Of a stretch of DNA of 64,000 nt, positions 46,470 to 56,019 are shown piece by piece. The position numbers were made by a program, and so were the translations under genes. This DNA is from Vibrio tetraodonis. GTDB taxonomy: Bacteria; Pseudomonadota; Gammaproteobacteria; Enterobacterales; Vibrionaceae. Location: positions 1 to 64,000 of the forward strand of contig NZ_QLYY01000025.1 of NCBI RefSeq assembly GCF_003350295.1, in the 5' to 3' direction. The first letter of the stretch is position 1. Each line of letters starts with the position of its first letter. The notes below the pieces were generated by a model. The model did not search any database. It worked only from the letters and a program-made list of their open reading frames with translations, and had not been told where the DNA came from.

Positions 46470-48311
46470 CTAGTCCTCTAGCTTAGACTTGTCTCGCACT
46501 GCACCTTTGTCAGCACTGGTTGCCATACTCGCATATGCTTTTAGGGCAAAAGAAACCTCACGCTGACGATCGACGGGTTTCCAACCTAGCTCGTCTTGTT
46601 TGGCCCTACGTTCGGTAAGTTCTTGCTCAGAGACCTCTAATGCGATTGAGCGATTGGGAATATCAATCGCAATCATGTCGCCTTGCTTAACTAGGCCAAT
46701 TGCACCGCCGTTAGCCGCTTCAGGAGATGCATGTCCAATGGATAACCCTGATGTACCACCAGAGAAGCGCCCATCAGTAAGTAGTGCGCATTCTTTGCCA
46801 AGCCCCATAGACTTTAGATAAGTGGTTGGGTAAAGCATCTCTTGCATACCTGGGCCACCTTTAGGGCCTTCGTAGCGAATGACGACCACATCCCCCGCTT
46901 TTACCTTGCCACCAAGAATGCCTTCAACCGCGTCTTCTTGACTCTCAAAAACGACCGCAGGTCCTGTAAACTTGAGAATGCTTTCATCGACGCCCGCGGT
47001 TTTGACAATGCAGCCATCAAGGGCAATGTTACCGGATAGAACTGCAAGCCCGCCTTCTTGGCTAAAGGCATTGTCTTTGGTGCGAATACAGCCATCGACG
47101 CGATCATCGTCGAGGCGATCCCAGCGACAATCTTGAGAAAAGGCTTTGGTCGTACGAATGCCTGCTGGTCCTGCTCGATAAAACTTAAGTACATCAGCAT
47201 CTTCTGTTTGCATAATGTCGTATTTAGCAAGCTGTTCTTTCATCGAGAGTCCGAGCACAGTTCGCGCATCATTGTGCAACAGACCTGCTCGGTCTAATTC
47301 ACCTAAGATCGCCATTACTCCGCCTGCGCGGTGTACATCTTCCATATGATACTTGGGTGTTGATGGAGCGACTTTACACAGGTGTGGAACTTGACGAGAT
47401 AGACGGTCAATATCGTCCATATCGAAGTCAACCTCACCTTCTTGCGCTGCCGCAAGAAGGTGAAGAATAGTATTGGTTGAGCCACCCATAGCAATATCCA
47501 ATGCCATAGCATTCTCAAAGGCATCAAAGGTGGCGATGTTGCGTGGTAATGCAGACTCATCATCTTGTTCGTAGTAACGACGAGTTAGCTCGACAATGCG
47601 CTTACCTGCATTGATAAACAAAGCTTCACGATCGGCGTGAGTTGCAAGCATTGATCCGTTACCTGGCTGAGATAAACCCAGTGCTTCGGTTAAACAGTTC
47701 ATAGAGTTTGCGGTGAACATGCCAGAACACGAACCACAGGTGGGACACGCTGAACGTTCGACTTGCTCGCTTTGTTTGTCCGATACCTTAGGGTCTGCAC
47801 CTTGAATCATGGCATCAACTAAGTCGAGCTTGATCAATTGGTCTGAAAGCTTGGTTTTGCCTGCTTCCATTGGACCACCTGAAACAAAAATAACGGGAAT
47901 GTTGAGGCGCATTGAGGCCATCAGCATTCCCGGTGTGATTTTGTCACAGTTTGAGATACAGACCATGGCATCAGCACAGTGTGCATTTACCATATATTCT
48001 ACCGAATCAGCAATAAGCTCACGAGATGGCAGTGAGTACAACATGCCGCCGTGGCCCATGGCAATACCATCGTCAACGGCTATTGTGTTGAACTCTTTCG
48101 CGATACCACCTGCTTTTTCTATTTCACCCGCGACCAATTGGCCCATGTCTTTGAGGTGCACATGACCGGGTACAAATTGAGTGAAAGAGTTCACTACAGC
48201 GATAATGGGCTTACCAAAATCTTCATCTTTTACGCCGGTTGCACGCCATAGAGCACGGGCGCCCGCCATGTTACGACCATGGGTGGTGGTTGCTGATCTG
48301 TATTTAGGCAT
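46470..48311 (-). CDS. ilvD: Dihydroxy-acid dehydratase IlvD
   Basis: 613 residues, an iron-sulfur enzyme. MPKYRSATTTHGRNMAGARA is the family N-terminus; cluster cysteines lie in CISNCDKITPGML and SACPTCGSCSGMFTANSMN, and DGRFSGGTSGLSIGHASPEA is near the end. It converts dihydroxy acids to the 2-keto acids of valine and isoleucine. Between ilvE and ilvA in the operon. Confidence 0.98.
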   Translation of the reverse strand: MPKYRSATTTHGRNMAGARALWRATGVKDEDFGKPIIAVVNSFTQFVPGHVHLKDMGQLVAGEIEKAGGIAKEFNTIAVDDGIAMGHGGMLYSLPSRELIADSVEYMVNAHCADAMVCISNCDKITPGMLMASMRLNIPVIFVSGGPMEAGKTKLSDQLIKLDLVDAMIQGADPKVSDKQSEQVERSACPTCGSCSGMFTANSMNCLTEALGLSQPGNGSMLATHADREALFINAGKRIVELTRRYYEQDDESALPRNIATFDAFENAMALDIAMGGSTNTILHLLAAAQEGEVDFDMDDIDRLSRQVPHLCKVAPSTPKYHMEDVHRAGGVMAILGELDRAGLLHNDARTVLGLSMKEQLAKYDIMQTEDADVLKFYRAGPAGIRTTKAFSQDCRWDRLDDDRVDGCIRTKDNAFSQEGGLAVLSGNIALDGCIVKTAGVDESILKFTGPAVVFESQEDAVEGILGGKVKAGDVVVIRYEGPKGGPGMQEMLYPTTYLKSMGLGKECALLTDGRFSGGTSGLSIGHASPEAANGGAIGLVKQGDMIAIDIPNRSIALEVSEQELTERRAKQDELGWKPVDRQREVSFALKAYASMATSADKGAVRDKSKLED

Positions 48312-48338
48312 TCTACTACTTCCTTAATTTGCCGTGTC

Positions 48339-49268
48339 TTATGGGTGGACGTAATCCAACCAGCCCCACTTATCTTCTGTGGTACCGTTGAAAAGTCCAA
48401 AGTAAGCTTCTTGGAGCTCTTTTGTTATAGGTCCGCGTTTTCCGCTGCCGACTTCAATCTTATCGATAGTTGCAACAGGAACGACCTCTGCTGCAGTACC
48501 TGTCATAAACACTTCGTCGGCGAGATAAAGCGCTTCACGAGCAATGTTAGCTTCTTGTACTTGATAGCCTTTATCTCGAGCGAGTGTCATGATTGAATCA
48601 CGCGTGATGCCAGGGAGAATTGCGCTAGTTGCTGGAGGAGTGGTGAGAACGCCATCTTTGATTACAAAAATATTTTCACCAGCACCTTCTGATAAATAGC
48701 CATCGACGCTTAATGCGATACCTTCATCATAACCGTGGCGACGAGCCTCACCACCAACGAGTAGGGATGATAGGTAGTTACCACCCGCTTTTGCTGCTGT
48801 AGGTATAGTGTTAGGTGCCGCTCGGTTCCAGCTGGAAATCATGGCGTCAACGCCTTTTTCTAATGCTTCTTCACCTAGGTAAGATCCCCATGGGAAAGCA
48901 GCAATAATTAATTCCATTGCTGTATTTGCAGGCGGGCAAACACCCAGCCCCACATTGCCGACAAAGCCAAGCGGCCTGATGTAAGCGCTGTCTAATTGAT
49001 TTGCACGCACGGTTTCTCGCGTTGCTTCCATGATTTCATCAACCGAATAGGGAATTGGGAAGCGGTAAATCTTGGCAGAATCTTTGAGTCTTTTTGCATG
49101 CTCACGATGGCGGAAGATGATTGGACCTTTTGGAGTATTGTAACAACGCACGCCCTCGAACACAGAAGTACCGTAGTGCATTGCATGAGTGAGAACATGA
49201 ACATTCGCTTTGTCCCAAGGAACCAGTTCACCGTTAAACCAAATAAATTCCGCTGTTTTTGTAGCCAT
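48339..49268 (-). CDS. ilvE: Branched-chain amino acid aminotransferase IlvE
   Basis: 309 residues, fold-type IV PLP enzyme. The catalytic lysine is in AAKAGGNYLSSLLV and the domain signature SEGAGENIFVIKDG is intact. It performs the last step for valine, leucine and isoleucine. Length equals E. coli IlvE (309). It is 12 bp after ilvM. Confidence 0.98.
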   Translation of the reverse strand: MATKTAEFIWFNGELVPWDKANVHVLTHAMHYGTSVFEGVRCYNTPKGPIIFRHREHAKRLKDSAKIYRFPIPYSVDEIMEATRETVRANQLDSAYIRPLGFVGNVGLGVCPPANTAMELIIAAFPWGSYLGEEALEKGVDAMISSWNRAAPNTIPTAAKAGGNYLSSLLVGGEARRHGYDEGIALSVDGYLSEGAGENIFVIKDGVLTTPPATSAILPGITRDSIMTLARDKGYQVQEANIAREALYLADEVFMTGTAAEVVPVATIDKIEVGSGKRGPITKELQEAYFGLFNGTTEDKWGWLDYVHP

Positions 49269-49280
49269 TGTTGCCTTCCT

Positions 49281-49565
49281 TTATGCGCAAACTTTTTGCT
49301 GAAGATTGTTGTTAGGGAGTTGATCACTCGCAATTTGAGTCACCTCAACAGTACGCACATCCCAGAGTTTTTCAATCTGATTGGTCAGAAAAGAGATAGG
49401 TCTATCGCTATCGACAATGATTTCAACACTGGCAATCTTGCTTTCATGGTTTTGTGTCCCAGCAACCTGCCTAACAATGAAACCGCGATGGCGAACCACT
49501 CTAAGGACGCGCTCAAGTAAAACGGGTTTATCGTCTGCTTTTATGTCGATTAAATATCTTTCCAT
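49281..49565 (-). CDS. ilvM: Acetolactate synthase II small regulatory subunit IlvM
   Basis: A 94-residue ACT-domain protein, partner of IlvG. The N-terminus MERYLIDIKADDKPVLLERV and RHRGFIVRQVAG match the IlvM type. The start is ATG at 49565, one base after the ilvG stop; a longer frame into ilvG is not supported. Length is close to E. coli IlvM (87). Confidence 0.95.
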   Translation of the reverse strand: MERYLIDIKADDKPVLLERVLRVVRHRGFIVRQVAGTQNHESKIASVEIIVDSDRPISFLTNQIEKLWDVRTVEVTQIASDQLPNNNLQQKVCA

Positions 49566-49566
49566 T

Positions 49567-51213
49567 TTACGTGTTCTCCAGCATATCATTGTTTGACGCA
49601 CCCGGTGGTACGAGTGGCCATACATTTTCTTCCTCATCAATCATGACGTGAAGTAAATACGATGTTTCACTTGCCAACATCTCTTTGAGTGCGGGTTCCA
49701 CCTCTTGCTTGGTGGTGATGGTTTTTCCTGGAATATCGAATGCTTTTGCTAGGGTTATGAAATCTGGGTTGTCATCCAGTATCGTTTCGCTGTGGCGACC
49801 ATCAAAGAAGAGCGATTGCCACTGGCGTACCATCCCAAGGCGTTGATTGTTCAATAGAACAATTTTTACCGGGATCTGACGTCGCTTTAATGTGCCCAGC
49901 TCTTGGATGTTCATCATGAAAGAGCCATCACCTGTAATAAGGATAGATTGATCATTAGGTCTGGCGACAGCGGCCCCCATTGCCGCTGGAAGTCCAAATC
50001 CCATAGTGCCAAGCCCAGCAGAAGTGATAAAGTTTTGTGGGTCGCGAGGCTGAATGTGTTGAGCTGCCCACATTTGATGTTGGCCTACATCTGTCGATAC
50101 CATTGAGCTATCAGGCATCATATCGGACAGCTGTTTTAATAGCCTAGGAGCAAAAATTAGGTCCCCAGGGTGGTCATAGCGCCATTTAAAGCCGCTACGA
50201 AGACTTTCACTATGCTTAACCCAAGGCGTAATATCTTGAGCTAACTCCAATTTGGGCAGTATGCTATCGATAGTACCACGCAAAGGTGCATGTGCATGGC
50301 GCAGTTTGTTGATCTCTGCAGCGTCAATATCAATATGGATAACACGTGCGTGAGGAGCAAAGGTTTCAAGTTTTCCAGTCACTCGGTCATCAAATCGAGC
50401 GCCGACAGCAATCAATAAGTCACATTCTTGAACGACTAAGTTTGCTGCTTTGGTGCCGTGCATCCCTAGCATACCTAAGTAATGAGGATCATGGCGCTCT
50501 ATGGTACCTAGGCCTTTTAAGGTGCTTACCGAAGGCATAGGATTTAAGCGTAAGAATTCGCGTACCGTCTCTGTTGCTTGTCCAAGTTGCACGCCGCCAC
50601 CGACATAAAAAACAGGCCGAGTACATTGTGACAGCAGGTTTTGTGCTGTAACCAGCGCTTGCTCACCAGGTTGTGGGGAGGAGGGAGGCGTGAAAGATGG
50701 CAAACTATCAACGGGTGCTTGAGCCAGTTGGACATCTTTAGCAATATCAACGATGACAGGCCCTGGTCTACCCGCTTTGGCAACTTCAAATGCTTCGGCT
50801 AGGGTTGGCGCTAATTCATCTATATCCGTTACTAGATAGCTATGTTTGGTGCAAGAAAGCGACATACCTATCACATCCATTTCTTGGAATGCATCTGTAC
50901 CTATGTGCGAGCTTGCGACTTGACCTGTTATTGCCACCATAGGGATGGAGTCCATCAAGGCGTCTGCAAGACCAGTCACTAGGTTAGTGGCGCCAGGTCC
51001 TGAAGTGGCCATACATACGGCAACATCTTGCGTTGCTCTAGCCATGCCAATGGCTGCCATTGCGGCTCCTTGTTCATGACGACAGAGTATATGTTCAACG
51101 CCACCATCATAGAGCGCATCATAAATTGGCATTATGGCACCACCTGGGTAGCCAAATACCGTTTTAATGCCTTGTTGCTTGAGGGCTGCAACGACTAATT
51201 CCGCACCTGTCAT
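49567..51213 (-). CDS. ilvG: Acetolactate synthase II large catalytic subunit IlvG
   Basis: 548 residues, full length and uninterrupted, unlike the frameshifted gene of E. coli K-12. The catalytic glutamate lies in LCRHEQGAAMA; FAD-binding middle domain; C-terminal thiamine diphosphate motif GDGSFMMNIQELGTLKRRQI. It condenses pyruvate, or pyruvate with 2-oxobutyrate, in valine and isoleucine synthesis. The start is ATG at 51213 (MTGAELVV) preceded by GGGAGCG; the upstream 21 codons are not conserved. First structural gene of the operon. Confidence 0.97.
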   Translation of the reverse strand: MTGAELVVAALKQQGIKTVFGYPGGAIMPIYDALYDGGVEHILCRHEQGAAMAAIGMARATQDVAVCMATSGPGATNLVTGLADALMDSIPMVAITGQVASSHIGTDAFQEMDVIGMSLSCTKHSYLVTDIDELAPTLAEAFEVAKAGRPGPVIVDIAKDVQLAQAPVDSLPSFTPPSSPQPGEQALVTAQNLLSQCTRPVFYVGGGVQLGQATETVREFLRLNPMPSVSTLKGLGTIERHDPHYLGMLGMHGTKAANLVVQECDLLIAVGARFDDRVTGKLETFAPHARVIHIDIDAAEINKLRHAHAPLRGTIDSILPKLELAQDITPWVKHSESLRSGFKWRYDHPGDLIFAPRLLKQLSDMMPDSSMVSTDVGQHQMWAAQHIQPRDPQNFITSAGLGTMGFGLPAAMGAAVARPNDQSILITGDGSFMMNIQELGTLKRRQIPVKIVLLNNQRLGMVRQWQSLFFDGRHSETILDDNPDFITLAKAFDIPGKTITTKQEVEPALKEMLASETSYLLHVMIDEEENVWPLVPPGASNNDMLENT

Positions 51214-51362
51214 TGAACGCTCCCCATCTTGCTTGGTATTCTTTTTGTTGTGTTGCACTTCATGTGCGCTCCCCATTCTTCCTGCCCGTTATTGGCCGAG
51301 CTAAGTTTTCCGACTCATTTAAATTTGTGATTATTATTTTGCTGATAGCAGCTTTTAAGTTG

Positions 51363-51399
51363 AAAAAAACCCCCGAACTTCTCAGTGCGGGGGTTTTTT
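51363..51399 (-). terminator. ilv operon attenuator
   Basis: Stem CCCCCG / CGGGGG with a 12-base loop and a run of seven T on the reverse strand. It lies 13 bp after the leader peptide gene and 150 bp before ilvG, the typical attenuator position. Confidence 0.9.
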
Positions 51400-51411
51400 C
51401 AAATTTGGTGT

Positions 51412-51501
51412 TTATTTTTCGCCCACCAGCCCCCGCGCGGAATCGATAATGACCACGATAATCAGGTTAATCAGCAGTTTAATGTGAGCGTTTTTATTCA
51501 T
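51412..51501 (-). CDS. ilvL: ilvGMEDA operon leader peptide IlvL
   Basis: A 29-residue peptide starting at 51501 with TAA at 51412-51414. Of 29 residues, 7 are isoleucine, 4 leucine and 3 valine, with a run INLIIVVII in the middle. Ribosome stalling at these codons when charged branched-chain tRNAs are scarce should prevent formation of the terminator at 51363-51399. It is the counterpart of E. coli ilvL. Confidence 0.93.
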   Translation of the reverse strand: MNKNAHIKLLINLIIVVIIDSARGLVGEK

Positions 51502-51533
51502 ATCTTGTTGTGATGTTTTATTTATGTAATTTG

Positions 51534-51562
51534 ATACTAAATGTTTGCGTCCTTAGTGTTAA
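51534..51562 (-). promoter_or_regulatory. Candidate ilv operon promoter
   Basis: Reverse strand -35 TTAACA (51557-51562), 17 bp, -10 TAGTAT (51534-51539). Predicted start would be about 25 nt before ilvL. An AT-rich stretch and an AGAATTCT palindrome lie upstream. Confidence 0.45.
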
Positions 51563-51705
51563 CACAGAATTCTGTTACATGACAAGCAAAATCTCATTCT
51601 TTTTTCACATTCTTTCATTATCTCTGCAGGTTATATAACAAGCATGCCGTTAAATTAAACGAATTATCAGAGGGATAAACTGATAGTGTGGGAGTAAAGT
51701 TGAGT

Positions 51706-53229
51706 ATGGGACTCGCGATTATTTACAGCCGAGCGTCGGTCGGGGTCGAAGCCCCTCAGGTAGCAGTTGAAGTACACATCAGCAACGGTATGCCAGGTTT
51801 TACCTTGGTGGGATTGCCAGAAACAACAGTCAAAGAATCACGTGATAGAGTGAGAAGCGCGATTATCAACTCACGCTTTGAGTTTCCCGCGAAGCGAATC
51901 ACGGTGAATTTAGCCCCAGCAGATTTACCCAAAGAGGGTGGAAGATTCGACTTACCTATTGCCCTTGGTATTCTCGCTGCCTCTGAGTAAATCCCCGCTG
52001 AGGGTTTATCCAGCCGCGAGTTTGTTGGTGAGTTAGCACTGTCGGGTAAACTGCGCAGAGTGAAAGGGGTTTTACCGGCAGCGCTAGCCGCCCAAAAGGT
52101 GAAAAGACGCTTGGTTGTCCCCCATTTCAATGGCGATCAAGCTGCATTAGTGGGACACGATATACATCAATCAGCGGCTAGTTTACTTGAAGTTTGCGCT
52201 GATATCTGTGGTCAAAAAGCACTAGATTTGCATCAAAACATGATTCAATGCCAAGTAGTTGAACAAAAACGCGATCTGCAAGATATCATAGGCCAGCAGC
52301 AAGGAAAGCGAGCTCTAGAGATTGCGGCAGCGGGCAATCACAACGTACTTTTTCTTGGTCCGCCAGGAACGGGTAAAACTATGTTGGCGTCGCGCTTGTG
52401 TGACTTATTGCCAGATATGACGGAAGAAGAAGCAATGGAGACGGCTTCTGTGGCTTCTTTAACCCAGCAAGACATCAATGCACTTAACTGGAAAAAACGG
52501 CCCTTTCGTGCTCCGCACCATTCAAGTTCTATGGCTGCTTTAGTTGGTGGTGGGACTATCCCAAGGCCAGGAGAGATTTCGTTAGCGCATAATGGTTTAT
52601 TGTTTCTAGATGAAATGCCTGAATTTGAAAGGAAAGTTCTGGACTCTTTGCGAGAGCCGCTGGAATCTGGAGAAATTATTATTTCAAGAGCACAGGGAAA
52701 AACCCGCTTTCCAGCTCGTTTTCAGTTGGTTGGTGCTTTAAACCCGAGCCCTACGGGCTATTATGACGATCATCATTCAAGAGCGAATCCACAAATTGTT
52801 TTGCGTTATCTGAGTCGCCTTTCTGGTCCTTTGCTAGATCGCTTTGACATGTCTATCGAAATACCGGCACTGCCCAAAGGCACCTTGTCTGAGGGAGGAG
52901 AACGAGGGGAGCCAACTGAAATTGTAAAAGCTAGAGTTGAACAGGCAAGATACTATATGCTGGAGAGAGCGGGTAAGGTTAATGCTTTGCTCGGCAGTCG
53001 AGAAATGGAGCAGTACTGCCCGCTTGCAAAATCAGACGCTCAATTTTTAGAAGCGGCTTTGCATCAGCTTGGTTTGTCGATACGCGCGTATCATCGGATT
53101 ATCAAAGTGGCTCGAACCATTGCAGATTTGGATGGTAAAGAACGCATAGCGCGTCATCACATAGCCGAAGCTTTGGGTTATAGAGCCATGGATCGTTTAC
53201 TTAAACAGCTAACCAATCAAGCAGTGTAA
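51706..53229 (+). pseudogene. comM: comM (yifB), Mg-chelatase-family helicase, interrupted by an in-frame stop
   Basis: Read through, this is a full-length 507-codon ComM/YifB: N-terminal Lon-like domain (VGLPETTVKESRDRV), Walker A GPPGTGKT, LFLDEMPEF and a C-terminal Mg-chelatase domain. But codon 95 from ATG 51706 is TAA (51988-51990), immediately after GILAASE; the same frame then continues with IPAEGLSSREFVGELALSG. Homologues have glutamine there, so CAA to TAA is likely. As written it would make a 94-residue fragment, with possible internal restart near 52060. ComM is a branch-migration helicase needed for efficient integration in natural transformation. Sequencing error is the other explanation. 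Confidence 0.88.
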
Positions 53230-53230
53230 T

Positions 53231-53249
53231 GGCCCACTAGCTGTGGGCC
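53231..53249. terminator. Inverted repeat between convergent comM and the outer-membrane gene
   Basis: GGCCCAC / GTGGGCC with a TAGCT loop, starting just after the comM stop. No strong T tract on either side. Confidence 0.5.
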
Positions 53250-53256
53250 GATTGAT

Positions 53257-54234
53257 TTAGAACTTGTAGTTCATACCCACGGTAAATAGGTACTGCTTTG
53301 TATCGTAGAAATCAATATTTGAGTCAGATTCTGTGTAACCCGAAAGTGAGATTAGAGACCAGTTTTGCCAGCCCATAAAGTTTTTGTATTCGTATGCAGC
53401 GAATAAGCTCCACTCGTCCTCATCGCGAACTTTATTATAGATTGGGTTAGTACCGTCAAACGAACGGCTGGTGTAGCCAGCAGTCAGCGCGAGTTGATGT
53501 CTATCGAATATTCTAAGATAGGTAAGTTCACCGCCAACAGAGCTAAGAGAGTTCGCATCGCCATCTGCATCTGTGTTGATGTAAGTAATGGAAGGCTTCA
53601 AGAAAGAGGTTCTACTGATTGGTTGTCGGAAGTCGCCTTTAATATAGAAAGTTTTTGCGTCGCGTTGTAGAGCGTTTCTTTCCTCACTCGTTAGACTCGA
53701 TCCTGATAATTCATTATCAATATCTCGACTGCCGTAAACCGTATCTAAGCTAAATCTAGATCCCATGATGTTATTGAACTTAAGACGAAATGCGTTGCCT
53801 TTTTCATCCGTGGTTTGACGCTCTTGATTGGTGAGAAAGGGATCCGCCCATGTTTCACCTGACATAACCGTGGGGAGAAATGAGGCGTCAACTATAGTCC
53901 CAGACGATAGCTCTTGTTTGTAGCCGACTTCTAGAACTAGAGTACCGACCGCGATATCCTCACGAGAGGTACCAGCATAGACTTGTTTATCTTTGTTATT
54001 GCCAAACGTATAAGCTAAGACGCCAAGTGGAAGTACTAAGCCGCCGCTATCTTCAGCAGCACCTTGGTTGACATCAGTAATGACTTTATCACCATTAGTA
54101 TTGAGGTTAGACGTTGTTGAGGCAAAGCCCGCACTGAGCGCTAACTCTCCACTAAATCCTGAGTGATCTGCTAGCTGTGCTTGTGCACAAGACGCTATAA
54201 GCGAAAAGGCTAACAACGAGAGTCTTGTTTTCAT
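53257..54234 (-). CDS. Outer-membrane beta-barrel protein, DUF2860-like
   Basis: 325 residues with a signal peptide (MKTRLSLLAFSLIASCAQA) and a mature part of alternating aromatic/polar strands ending in phenylalanine (GMNYKF), the signature of BAM-inserted barrels. It resembles Vibrio proteins I associate with DUF2860, but the family name is from memory. Ligand and function unknown. It is a single-gene unit, convergent with comM and divergent from yihG. Confidence 0.75.
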   Translation of the reverse strand: MKTRLSLLAFSLIASCAQAQLADHSGFSGELALSAGFASTTSNLNTNGDKVITDVNQGAAEDSGGLVLPLGVLAYTFGNNKDKQVYAGTSREDIAVGTLVLEVGYKQELSSGTIVDASFLPTVMSGETWADPFLTNQERQTTDEKGNAFRLKFNNIMGSRFSLDTVYGSRDIDNELSGSSLTSEERNALQRDAKTFYIKGDFRQPISRTSFLKPSITYINTDADGDANSLSSVGGELTYLRIFDRHQLALTAGYTSRSFDGTNPIYNKVRDEDEWSLFAAYEYKNFMGWQNWSLISLSGYTESDSNIDFYDTKQYLFTVGMNYKF

Positions 54235-54443
54235 TAGGTGATTTCCTTGTCATTTATTTATCGGAGTTAATTAAAAATTGGGGGTATTCTCGCAGAACTT
54301 GTCTGACCTGAGTCAGAGAGAGTACAAAACTCTGTCATATCGATTTCAATATGACCATGGGCTTGTATAATTACACGCTGTTTTCATCTTCAACAGGTGA
54401 AGTCCTATAAATTCTACTCGAGATCTCATTATTATTTAGTCTT

Positions 54444-55340
54444 ATGTTTGCATATCTAGTTCTTGTATTGAATACCACCCTAGTCATACTGAATTCTGCA
54501 TTGTGTTCAGTGCTAATATGTCTGATTGCTATGATAAAAATGGCCTTGCAAACCGATCAGTTGAAAGCAAAAGCGACAGCAATGGCTAATCGTGTTATGT
54601 GGCTTTGGGCAACGATCAATTCCGGTATTCTATCTGTTACAAATTCGATTGAGTGGGATATAGAGGTTGATGATAACTTACGCAAAGACGGTTGGTATTT
54701 GCTTATCAGTAATCACTTAAGTTGGACAGATATTGTGGTGCTGTGCTGCGTATTTAAAGACCGCATTCCCATGCCGAAGTTTTTTCTTAAGCAGCAATTA
54801 CTCTATGTGCCATTTATTGGTTTGGCTTGCTGGGCTTTAGATATGCCCTTTATGCGTCGCTATTCACGGGAGTATCTGCTGCGTCATCCAGAAAAGCGTG
54901 GTCAAGATCTCGCAACGACGCGGCGTTCTTGCGTCAAGTTTAAACACACACCAACCACAGTGGTTAATTATGTTGAAGGAACGCGTTTTACCATACAAAA
55001 ACAGCGAAAAAGCTCCGCTGGGTATCAATACCTGCTGCAACCTAAAAGTGGTGGTATAGCCTACACTCTGGCCGCTATGGGAGAGCAGTTTGATAATGTT
55101 ATTGATGTTACCTTAGCTTACCCCAGTAACAATCAAAGTCCATTTCGAGATTTATTAACTGGACGTATGAAAAAAGTTGTGGTGCGTAGCCAAATACTAC
55201 CAGTAGATGAAACTCTAAAAGGTGATTATTTTAACGACAAACCTTATAAGCGTCAGTTTCAACAGTGGCTTGGGGATGTGTGGCAGGAAAAAGATCAGCA
55301 GCTACAAGACATTCATCAGAGTGAAAAAATCAGGTATTGA
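54444..55340 (+). CDS. yihG: Lysophospholipid acyltransferase family protein YihG
   Basis: 298 residues. N-terminal membrane segment (about 3-33), then the acyltransferase motif NHLSWTD (HX4D type) and VEGTRF. Strong likeness to E. coli YihG through FFLKQQLLYVPFIGLACWAL and PFMRRYSREYLLRHPEKRG. The family member in E. coli transfers acyl groups to lysophosphatidic acid and influences phospholipid composition. Convergent with dsbA. Confidence 0.92.
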   Translation: MFAYLVLVLNTTLVILNSALCSVLICLIAMIKMALQTDQLKAKATAMANRVMWLWATINSGILSVTNSIEWDIEVDDNLRKDGWYLLISNHLSWTDIVVLCCVFKDRIPMPKFFLKQQLLYVPFIGLACWALDMPFMRRYSREYLLRHPEKRGQDLATTRRSCVKFKHTPTTVVNYVEGTRFTIQKQRKSSAGYQYLLQPKSGGIAYTLAAMGEQFDNVIDVTLAYPSNNQSPFRDLLTGRMKKVVVRSQILPVDETLKGDYFNDKPYKRQFQQWLGDVWQEKDQQLQDIHQSEKIRY

Positions 55341-55376
55341 GAGTAGCAAAAGAAGATGATGTTCTTTTGCTACTCT
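55340..55376. terminator. Long hairpin between convergent yihG and dsbA
   Basis: A perfect 15 bp stem AGAGTAGCAAAAGAA / TTCTTTTGCTACTCT around a 7-base loop, starting at the last base of the yihG stop. No T tract follows; it probably ends or protects both transcripts. Confidence 0.6.
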
Positions 55377-55386
55377 GGGTAAGCGG

Positions 55387-55989
55387 CTACTTTTTGCTAA
55401 CTAGGAAATTAACCAGTTCGAAATACTCATCTATTGTCTTGAGGCCTTGAGCTTCAACAAGATATTTATTGTTGACTATTACAGCGGGCACCCCTGTAAG
55501 TCCACTTTGTTCAAATTGCTTGTCAAAGCGGCGCGCCATGGAATCTACCGCAAAACCTTTGAATGCGGCATCAAACTTCTTGGCATCAATACCTTGGTCA
55601 AGAAAAATTTGGCGCAGCTCTTGCTCATTTTGAGGTGGCTTGCGCATATTGTGTATACGATTAAACATCACGGGGATCATTTTGTCTTCAGCTTTTAGCA
55701 CCACCATGGTCGCATAGGCTCTGCTCATAGGCTCTCCCATACTGCCTCCCATAAAAGACACATGGACTTTTTGAAACTTGGTGTCTTTAGGAAGCTGAGC
55801 TTTGAGCTGCTGAATGATGGGTTCAAAAGTGTTGCAATGGGGGCAGAAAAAGGAGAAGTACTCGGTGACCGTTGGCTTTTTGGATGCTTCCAAGTCGAGA
55901 ACTTTGTAATGTTCTCCTTCTTTGTATTGGGCTGCTTGAGCAGACAGGCTCAGCATGACAGTTGCGACAAGTGCAAACAGCTTTTTCAT
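55387..55989 (-). CDS. dsbA: Periplasmic thiol:disulfide oxidoreductase DsbA
   Basis: 200 residues with signal peptide (MKKLFALVATVMLSLSAQA). The active site CPHC is at C49-C52 and the cis-proline loop GVPAVIVNN follows in the C-terminal part, with the helical insert between. It introduces disulfides into exported proteins and is reoxidised by DsbB. It is 30 bp after srkA, the E. coli order. Confidence 0.97.
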   Translation of the reverse strand: MKKLFALVATVMLSLSAQAAQYKEGEHYKVLDLEASKKPTVTEYFSFFCPHCNTFEPIIQQLKAQLPKDTKFQKVHVSFMGGSMGEPMSRAYATMVVLKAEDKMIPVMFNRIHNMRKPPQNEQELRQIFLDQGIDAKKFDAAFKGFAVDSMARRFDKQFEQSGLTGVPAVIVNNKYLVEAQGLKTIDEYFELVNFLVSKK

Positions 55990-56019
55990 TGTTGACTCCG
56001 TGTTGATTATTTTGGCTTC

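Noticed and set aside
49566..49640. Upstream in-frame extension of ilvM
   Set aside because: It overlaps the end of ilvG; the ATG at 49565 gives the expected IlvM start.
49660..49680. Possible parS (TGTTTCAC half-site)
   Set aside because: Only one half of the palindrome matches, and it lies inside ilvG.
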